The notes below the pieces were generated by a model that had not been told where the DNA came from, made no database searches, and saw only the letters and a program-made list of their open reading frames with translations. From Vombatus ursinus (lineage: Eukaryota; Chordata; Mammalia; Diprotodontia; Vombatidae), in contig NW_020949602.1 of the NCBI RefSeq assembly GCF_900497805.2, positions 9,234,298 to 9,298,297 on the forward strand: DNA of 64,000 nt, read 5' to 3'. Made by a program: the position numbers and the translations under genes. Positions 56,230-64,000 of this stretch are shown one piece after another. Each line of letters opens with the position of its first letter. Position 1 is the first letter of the stretch.

Positions 56230-59200
56230 CCAAGGTGCTATGATCAAGGGTGAGCTGTTTACTCCTTTCCTGGCCTATGCTCTGGTCTATGAGCACTCTT
56301 TTCTGTCTTGGAGCTGTAAGAAGGGTTTCCTCTCCACATCCACTACAAGCTCCACCATGCCAGTGCTCCTCTTTGCCCCAGAACTGTGACCCAGATCCAA
56401 GCACGGGTAAAGCAAGAGAATCCTGCACCAGCAGAGAGATCCCTGCAATCCCCCTCTGATCAGCCACTCGATTCCCCCTCAGTCTGCAGGCCGGAAGCTC
56501 AGGAAAAAGCCGCCACCCTGGGCTGCGCTCCAGGAATGGCTCTGTAAGCCCACCGTCCTCTCTCTCAGCACCGCAGAAACAGACTTTTCCCACTGACCTT
56601 CTAAGTTGTCTTTGGCGTTCATGGGTTGAGAGGTCTGTAAAACCACCACAGCTGCCCGCGATTCAGTCCTCTGAGGCCTGCTCCAGGTTCACTGCGCCCT
56701 ATGCGCCCACGCCAAACTGCATTCCTCTCCCAGCCTGGCATGATATACCTTTCTGATCAACCATCCAGGCTGTCTTTGGCTGGAAATTTGTTTCACTCTG
56801 TCTTTTTGTGGGTCCTGCTGCTTTAGAATTTGTTTAGAGCCATTTTTTATGAGTATTTGGAGGGGTTTGGGGGAGAGCTCAAGCAAGTCACTGCTTTTAC
56901 TCTGCTATCTTGGCTCCGCCCCCCCCAGAAAGGGCGGAAATGTTAAATGTATCCTTTTCAGATCATGATGCAATAAAAATTATATGTAATGAAGGGCCAT
57001 GGAAAGATAGACTAAAAAATAATTGGAAACTAAATAATCTAATCCTAGAAAATGAATGGGTCAAACAACAAATCATAGGAACAATCAGTAACTTCCTTCA
57101 AGAGAATGACAATAATGAGACAATATAACAAAACTTATGGGATGCAGCAAAAGCAGTTCTTAGGGGAAGTTTTGTATCTCTAAATGCTTACATGAATAAA
57201 ATAGAGAAAGAGGAGATCAATGAATTGGTCATGCAACTAAAAAAAACTAGAAAAAGAACAAATTAAAAATTCTCAGTTAAATACCAAATTAGAAATACTG
57301 AAAACCAAAGGAGAAATTAATCAAATTGAAATTAAGAAAACTATTGAACTAATAAATAAAACCTGATTTTATGAAAAATAAACAGTAAAATAGATAAACC
57401 TTTGGTTAATTTAATTTTAAAAAAAAGAAAGAAGAAAACCAAATTACCAGTACCAAAAATGAAAAAGGTGAATCCACCACCAAGAAAGAGGGAATTAAAA
57501 CAATAACTAGGAACTATTTTGCCCAACTGTATGCCAATAAATTTGACAATCTTAGTGAAATGGATGAATATTGACAAAAATATAAATTGCCCAGGTTAAC
57601 AGAAAAGGAAGTAAAATACTTAAATAACCTCATCTCAGAAAAAGAAATTGAGCATGCCATTGATGAACTCCCTAGCAAAAAATCTCCAGAGCCAGATGGA
57701 TTTACAAGCGAATTCTATCAAACATTTTAAGAACAATTAATTCCAATACTATATAGACTATTTGGGAAAATAGACCTAAATTCTTTTTATGATGCAAAAA
57801 TGGTGCTGATACCTAAACCAGGAAGAGTCAAAACAGAGGAAAAAAATTGTAAACCAATTTCTCTAATGAATATAGATGCAAAAATTTTAAACAAAATATT
57901 AGCAAATAGATTATAGCAAATTATCTAGAGAATAATACACTATGACCAGGTAGGATTTATACCAGAAATGCAGGGCTGGTTCAGTAATAGGAAAACTATC
58001 AGCATAATTGATCATATCCACAACAAAACTGACAGAAACCACACGATCATTTCAACAGATGCAGAAAAAGCTTTTGACAAAATACAATACCCATTCTTAT
58101 TAAAAACACTAGAGAGCATAGGAATAAATGGAGTCTTCCTTAAAATAAGAAGTAGCATCTACCTAAAACCTTCAGCAAACATCATATGTAAAGGGGACAA
58201 GCTCGAAACATTTCCAATAAGATCGAGAATGAAACAAGGATGTCCATTATCACCACTGTCATTCAATATCATACTGGAAACATTAGCTTTAGCAATAAGA
58301 GAAAAAAAAGAAATTGAAGGTATTAGAATAGGCAAAGAAGAAACAAAGCTATCACTTTTTGCAGATGATATGATGATATACTTAGAGAATCCTAGAGAAT
58401 CAAGTAAAAAACTGCATGAAATAATAAATGACTTTAGCAAAGTTGCAGGCTATAAAATAAACCACATAAATCATTGGCATTTCTATATATTACCAACAAA
58501 GCCCAACAGCAAGAGATAGAGAGATAAATTCCATTTAAAGTTACTGTAGACATTATAAAATATTTAGGAGTCTACCTGCTGAAACAAACTCAGTAACTGT
58601 ATGGACACAATTACAAAACACTTTCCACACAAGTAAACTCAGATCTAAATAATTGGAAAAACATCAGTTGCTCATGGGTAGGTCAAGCTAATATAATAAA
58701 AATGATGATTCTATCTAAGCCAATTTTCTTATTCAGTGCCATGCCAATCAAACTACCAAAAATTATTTTATAAATCCAGAAAAAATAATAACAAGATTCA
58801 TTTGGAATAACAAAAGGTCCAGAATATCAAGGGAACTAATGAAAAGAAATGCAGGGGAAGGTGGCCTAGCTGTTCCAGATCTTAAATTGTATTATAAAGC
58901 AGCAATCATCAAAACTGCTTGGTACTGGCTAAGACAGAGAATGATGGATCAGTGGAATAGGTTAGATATGCAAGACAACAGTAGTCAATGACTATAGTAA
59001 TCTACTATTTGATAAACCCAAAGACCCCAGCTTCTGGGATAAGAACTCACTACTTGACAAAAACTGCTGGGAAAACTGGAAAAGAGTATGGCAGAAACTA
59101 GGCATAGACCAAAATCTCACACCATATACCAAAATAAAGTCAAAATGGGTTCATGATTTAGATATAAAGGCTGATACTATAAGCAAACTGGGAGAGCAAG

Positions 59201-60426
59201 GAAAAACTTACCCATCAGATTTATGGAGAACAGAAGAATTCATGACCAAACAGGAGACAGACAACATTATGAAATGCAAAATGGATAATTTTGATTACAT
59301 TAAAATGAAAAGATTCTGCACAAAGAAAGCCAATGCAACCAAGATTAGAAGGAAAGTAGAAAATTGGGAATTTTTACAACCAGTCTCTCAGATTAGGGCC
59401 TCATTTCTAAAATACATAGAGAATTAAGTCAAATTTATAAGAATACAGGTCATTCCCCAATTGATAAATGGTCAAAGTTCTCAGATGAAGAAATTAAAAC
59501 CATCTATAGTCATATGAAAAATGCTCTAAATCACTATTGATTAGAGAAATGCAAATCAAAACAACTCTGAGGTACCACATCACACCTATCAGACTGGCCA
59601 ACATGACAAAACAGAAAAATGATAAATGTTGAAGAAGATGTAGGAAAATTGGAACACTAATGCATTGTTGGTAGAGTTGTGAAATGATCCAACCATTTTG
59701 GAGAGCAGTTTGGAACTATGCCCAAAGGGCTACAAAAATATGCATACCCTTTGACCCAGCAATAACACTTCTAGGGCTATATCCCAAAGAGATCATACAA
59801 ATGGGAAAATGACCTACATGTACAAAAATATAGCAGCTCTTTTTGTGGTGGCAAAGAATTGGAAATTGAGGGAATGCCCATCAATTGAGGGATGGCTGAA
59901 CAAGTTGTTATATATGAATGTAATGGAATACTACTTTGCTATAAGAAATGATGAGCAGGCAGACTTCAGAAAAACCTGGAAAGACTTGTATGGACTGATA
60001 CTGAGGGAATTGAACAGAACCAGGAGAATGTTGTACACAGCAACGACCATGTTGTGCAATGACTAGTGTTGATAGACTTAGCCCTTCTCAGCAATGCAAG
60101 GATCTAAGACATCTCCAGAAGCCTTGTGATGGAAAATGCTATCCACATCCAAAGAAAGAACTATGGAGTTTGAATGCAGATTGAAGCATACTATTTGCTC
60201 TTTTTTTTTTCTTCTGTTTTGTTTTGTTTCCTCTTTGTGATGGTTCTTCCTATTGGTTCTAATCCTTCCTTACAACATCACCAATGTGAAACTATGTTTA
60301 ATAGGAATGTATATGAGTAGCCTATATCAGATTGCTAGCCGTCTGGGAGAGGGAGGGAAAAAAAATTTGAAACTCAAAAGCATATGAAAGTGATTGTTGA
60401 TAAATCAAAATAAATTAATAAAAAAA

Positions 60427-60560
60427 TCATTTTGCAGATGAGTAAACTGAAACCCAGAGCTGCAATGTAACCTGTCCAACTTTTTCCTCCAAATCATCCT
60501 TGTAAATTTTATTTATTAACATTCACTAAAATTGAAATCAGTTGAAGTTAGACTTTCCTG
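60427..60560 (-). repeat. Right half of the MIR target
   Basis: 'tttgcagatgagtaaactga' then 'aacccagagctgcaatgtaac': the antisense MIR continues on the right side of the L1. Confidence 0.75.
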
Positions 60561-60919
60561 CAGACAATCTGCCATCCCTGGTGAAACTGAGAAGTTCCCC
60601 ATCAAAAGTGTTCGTCCCCTGGTTCAGGCATTCTTTCTAGATCTTCTGACTGTCATCACATTCTTCCACTGTGTTAACTATTCCTAATAATAATTTTTGC
60701 CAGCACTTGAACACAATCCTGCATTTTTCACATGGACATCTTTGTCCTTTCGCTCTTTCTTCTTTATCGTCATTTTCTTCTGTCTTTTTAATTCCAGTTC
60801 TTGCTTCCACTACCCCCACCCATCTTCAGACAGACTCATTGGAGAAGATACTGGGGGATTTGGAGTATCCTGTGAGTAGGATAAATCCAAAGCAGCTGGC
60901 AGAGAATAGATTTAAAGCC

Positions 60920-61095
60920 CAGGTAATAGGATGTAGAGCTGGAAGAGATCTCATCAGCCATCAACTCCAACTCTTTCATTTTACAGATGAGGAAACCGAG
61001 GCCAAAAGGAGTGAACTGGTTTGGCCAGGATTATACAGGTAGCAAGCATCAGAGGTGGGATTTGAACTCAGATCCTCTGACTCTTAATCAAATAG
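60920..61095 (-). repeat. MIR SINE, antisense
   Basis: 'agagctggaagagatctcat', 'acagatgaggaaaccgaggc', 'gaggtgggatttgaactcag'. Confidence 0.85.
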
Positions 61096-61099
61096 TCTT

Positions 61100-62185
61100 T
61101 CCTCTAAATGAAACACTCCTGTCTAATCTTCCCAGTAGCTACTGAAGATTTGTGTTTCCAGATCCCCTTTGGTCTGATATGTCTAGGTCACCATCAAACA
61201 AGTTGGCCACCCAGGTACTAAATGTGAAAGAATGCTAACAGGAAGGAACCCAAATGCAGTGGTTGTGTACAACAAATGAAACAAAAGGTCTTTTTTTCTT
61301 CAATCTGTGTTTGAGAAGCTTGCAAAGTCCTTGATACGGTTTATCCCCATATACAAGATAATAAGATACAAGTGTTCCACGGTATTTCTCCAGACGGAAT
61401 TCTCTAGTGCCTCTGAATTCTTCCCAATTAATCAAATGATGATTATCTAACTAGAAATTTGACATTGAAAACCCACCGAGGCAGTGTGACTGGACTGCAC
61501 AGGGTAGCTAACACACCTTCTCTGGAGAAGATTAAGACAAATTAACTTAGCACGGAGCAGACACCAAGCATAGGTTCCTGCAGCTGTGGGCATCGCCAAG
61601 CTATAATTCTATTGTAAATTGTTTTCCCCTTGGCTTCCTGATTTTATATCCATAATTGAGATACATTTATTCTCTCTTTCAAAACAATTTCAAATCATTG
61701 TTTTTCTATTCTGTTGCACAAGAGGCTTCTATCCTGGGAGACCTGAGGAAAACATGCCTGGCAGTTTTATTTGGGCAGGCCTGGATGCTAATGAGAAAGG
61801 AAATGTTCTCCCTTTACCATGGGCCTTAGATTAAATACAGGCCCCAGGCCCTGAGGCCATGACCAGACGACCACTCAGACTTGAATTTTTCCTCTTTTAA
61901 AACTTTGTGCTGCTAACTAGATGCCGGTTGATTGAAGAATGGATAGGTAATGTGTCATCCAGTGTGTGCACAAATTGTGATTGTAAGGAAATGTTACTTT
62001 ACATAAGAGAAAATGGAGATGAGGCTTTCAAGGCAGGACGAGAAGATCATAAGGCAGGGTGAAGCAAGGTACGACACACACAACGACTCTGGTAATATAA
62101 ATAGAAAGAAAAGTGAATGCTTTGTGCTTATGATGGCCATGTTTCCCTCACCCCGTGAGTTGAGAAATACACCTTCCTTCCCTCA
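61100..62185. other. Intergenic, unassigned, partly repeat-free
   Basis: 61,450-61,900 has no named repeat and shows AT-rich motif-like blocks ('attctattgtaaattgtttt', 'gggcaggcctggatgctaat'). It could hold a conserved element; no coding evidence. Confidence 0.35.
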
Positions 62186-62194
62186 TGGAGAAAG

Positions 62195-62435
62195 AAAGAA
62201 AGGAAATGAACACATATCAAGCATGTACTTTGTTCCAAGCACTGTGCTAGAGGCTTTACAAATATCATGTCATTCAATCCTCTCCACAACCCTGCGAGGG
62301 AGGCATGGTTGTCATCCCTATTTTACAGTTGAGGAAACTGAGGCAAACAGAGGTTAAATGACTTGTTCAGTGTCACAGTGTCTGAGGCTGGATTTGAACT
62401 CAGGTCTTCCTGACTCCAGGTCCAGCACTGGCTGT
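62195..62435 (-). repeat. MIR-type SINE, antisense, near complete
   Basis: 'agcactgtgctagaggcttt', 'acaaccctgcgagggaggca', 'gttgaggaaactgaggcaaa', 'ggctggatttgaactcaggt', 'ttcctgactccaggtccagc'. Confidence 0.88.
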
Positions 62436-62654
62436 GGAAGGAGACGTTGGATGTGGACCAGAAGCTTGCACTAATATGCTCTCATATGCAGTTGATGGAT
62501 CTAGTTGGTTTTGCTGAGCTTCTTTTCCCCTCTTTCTTTTTTAATCTTCTTTACAAGGAATCGTTCCCTGGATAACGGGGCACAAGCAAGTCTACTTCCT
62601 ACTTCAATGGTCATCAGCTGGGCTAATGAGTCATTCACAAAATTACTCTCTCAT

Positions 62655-62850
62655 GGAATCTGAAAAGTGGAAGGAGCCTCAGCTAGCATCCAATCCAACC
62701 CATAGACATAAAAAGATCTCCACTATTTACACATCAAATGGTCATCTAGCACCTACCCCCAATGGCAGAGGGACACCCCCACCTCCGCAGGAAGCCCCTT
62801 CCTCTCCTGTACAACTCCAGTCCAATTCCTTGACATGAAGTCTACAGCGG
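62655..62850 (-). repeat. CR1/L3-type fragment, antisense
   Basis: 'catccaatccaacccataga', 'ggtcatctagcacctacc', 'ctccgcaggaagccccttcc'. Confidence 0.6.
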
Positions 62851-64000
62851 CCTCTTTCTTGGCTTCTTTCCACTGCTCCTAGTTTCATGAGTTACATCCT
62901 TGAAAAGGGAGATGTTGTCCACATATAAGATCAGATAGTGATTATCTCAGATTTTCTTGGGTGGTGGGGGTATCTTAAGACACAGAGGGAAGAAATTCTG
63001 CCCCCCTCCCCAACAGAGTATACCCAGACCTGGTTGTGTTGCGTGAGCCTGTGGCATGAGAGTTGCCTGGAACAAGTCATCTGTGTTTTAGACATGATTT
63101 GAAGATGGCGCCACTGTTCACTGAAGACTTTGCACCTTCACTCTTGCTTATGTGGCTTTACTTCTCATGGCCAACTGGCCACAAAGAGCAGAATTTTCTA
63201 GAGTTAAGCATTTGCTTTATTTAAAAAACAAACTACTACTCATTATGTTGTATTGATCATTCCTTACCAGGCATGGCCAAGAGATCAGGACGCTGATAGA
63301 TATCTGTTAGTCATGCAGAGATCTCTAAGTCTTCTTTTCCTCTGTGATCTCTAGAAAGTTTTGTGTAGATTTTGAGACTGACAAGAATTGTTAGACAAAC
63401 TAGCCCCTCCCATCCTGAGGGATTGTGGGGAAGAAGAGTGGTAGTGGGGGAGACAGCGTAGGGTGGAAGACAAAGAGAAGAAACCATCATGAGGTGATCT
63501 GTGGTGTGATCTAATTGTGCATGAGGCATGGGGAAAATGCTGTATTTCTGGAACTGGTTAGGACTCCTGAGACTGGATCTGGAAATTCTTCATTTCTCTC
63601 CCACTTTTCCCTCTGTCTCTGCACAGAGAATGGAAGCCTGATGCCTTCTTCTGCATGGGAGTCTTACTCTGTTTCTTAAAAGTTTGTTTAGCTTTCTATG
63701 TTTAACATTTACATTGTCTCAAGCTAGCAATTGTGATTTTAAAAAAAACTATTAATCACAACATTACTAATCTGTGTGTTGTTATTATGTGAATGCTGCA
63801 GATAGGGGAAACTGAGGAACATCCTTGAGTTCAAAGAGATTTATCACTGCAGTATTTTGCCAGAATGAGATCTCTGTCTAGGGGCTCAGATCTATAGAAG
63901 AGAGCTATTGATTCATCTTACAATGTCCTAGGGCAAAGAAAAAATATCGATACCCATGTCATGGTAGGCAATTTGAAGCAGTAGTGGTTAGCTAACCAGC
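62851..64000. other. Intergenic, unassigned
   Basis: No gene, RNA or named repeat recognised to the end of the window. Confidence 0.4.

Larger units (their letters stand above)
54235..56926 (-). repeat. ORF1-only L1 relative nested in the L1
   Basis: Its poly(A) tail appears as a T/C-rich run at 54,235-54,265 and its 5' end lies at 56,926 (reverse complement 'ggcggagccaagatagcaga'). It is flanked by 'agaaaggcagaaat' (54,221-54,234) and 'agaaagggcggaaat' (56,927-56,941), an imperfect target duplication. Order read on the - strand: 5'UTR 56,926-56,050, ORF1 56,039-54,982, an A/G-rich spacer of the inter-ORF type, and a 3' tail. No ORF2 is present. This is the layout of HAL1 ('half-L1') elements, or of an L1 with ORF2 deleted. 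Confidence 0.82.
53742..60426 (+). repeat. L1 LINE, 5'-truncated, with nested insertion
   Basis: About 4.0 kb of L1 plus a 2.7-kb insertion. It is flanked by a perfect 20-bp target duplication (53,722-53,741 and 60,427-60,446). It starts inside the ORF2 endonuclease (53,800-54,234: NIYAPN, VGDLNLP, then TKTDHVLGH). ORF2 resumes at 56,942 (VSFSDHDAIK), RT at 57,600-58,500 with the catalytic FADD ([11 protein letters not shown]) and [11 protein letters not shown]-terminal parts at 59,240-60,066, and a 3'UTR ending 'aaattaataaaaaa'. There are several stops and frame changes between these blocks, so it is inactive. Confidence 0.92.

Noticed and set aside
60671-61042. 123-residue frame downstream of the L1
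   Set aside because: Its second half is an antisense MIR and there is no domain or splice context.
41700-64000. Exons of the next gene (KANK4 or another)
   Set aside because: I searched for ankyrin-repeat or other conserved coding blocks with splice sites and found none; the gene, if syntenic, lies beyond the window.
1-64000. tRNA, rRNA, snRNA or CRISPR-like arrays
   Set aside because: No cloverleaf, snRNA or spaced-repeat array was seen; the tRNA-like parts belong to SINE heads.

Overview
The window is mammalian nuclear DNA and most likely marsupial. It holds split exons with GT/AG junctions, abundant MIR and L2 fragments, CR1/L3-type LINE tails, and several Mar1-like CORE-SINEs that begin 'ggcagctaggtggtgcagtgg' and end in an RTE/BovB-like 'gagagtcgga..tgac..aac' tail. 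It also holds L1 copies whose long A/G-rich inter-ORF spacer is typical of marsupial L1. The exact species cannot be read from the sequence.

The only protein-coding gene I can support is the 3' part of PATJ (INADL) on the + strand. Eleven coding exons (5,020-39,264) encode the last 423 residues: the C-terminal half of PDZ7, all of PDZ8, PDZ9 and PDZ10, and the stop. All reading-frame phases agree across the junctions. An ~2.4 kb 3'UTR follows, with AATAAA at 41,670. The start of the gene lies left of the window, so 1-5,019 is intron. PATJ is the multi-PDZ scaffold of the Crumbs polarity complex at tight junctions.

Introns (1-39,117) hold old L1, L2, CR1/L3, MIR and Mar1 copies, simple repeats, a 27-bp minisatellite with an assembly gap, and two long repeat-free stretches (21,000-21,800 and 33,352-34,030) that are good conserved-enhancer candidates. 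Just after the exon that begins PDZ10 there is a striking local rearrangement: a 129-bp inverted copy of the exon's 3' splice-site region (127/129 identical), joined at one base to a 41-bp inverted copy of sequence 550 bp further downstream.

The intergenic part (41,700-64,000) has no gene I recognise. It contains a near full-length, broken hAT transposon of the Buster/ZBED type (48,545 to about 51,230, transposase on the - strand). It also contains a four-layer nest at 53,380-60,560: a MIR, a SINE inserted in it, a 5'-truncated L1 with a perfect 20-bp target duplication, and inside that L1 an ORF1-only L1 relative in opposite orientation. In eutherians the L1-ORF1-derived gene L1TD1 lies just downstream of PATJ, so the ORF1 relic here deserves a check, although it looks like an independent insertion. 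The rest is dispersed-repeat debris and unassigned single-copy-looking DNA.
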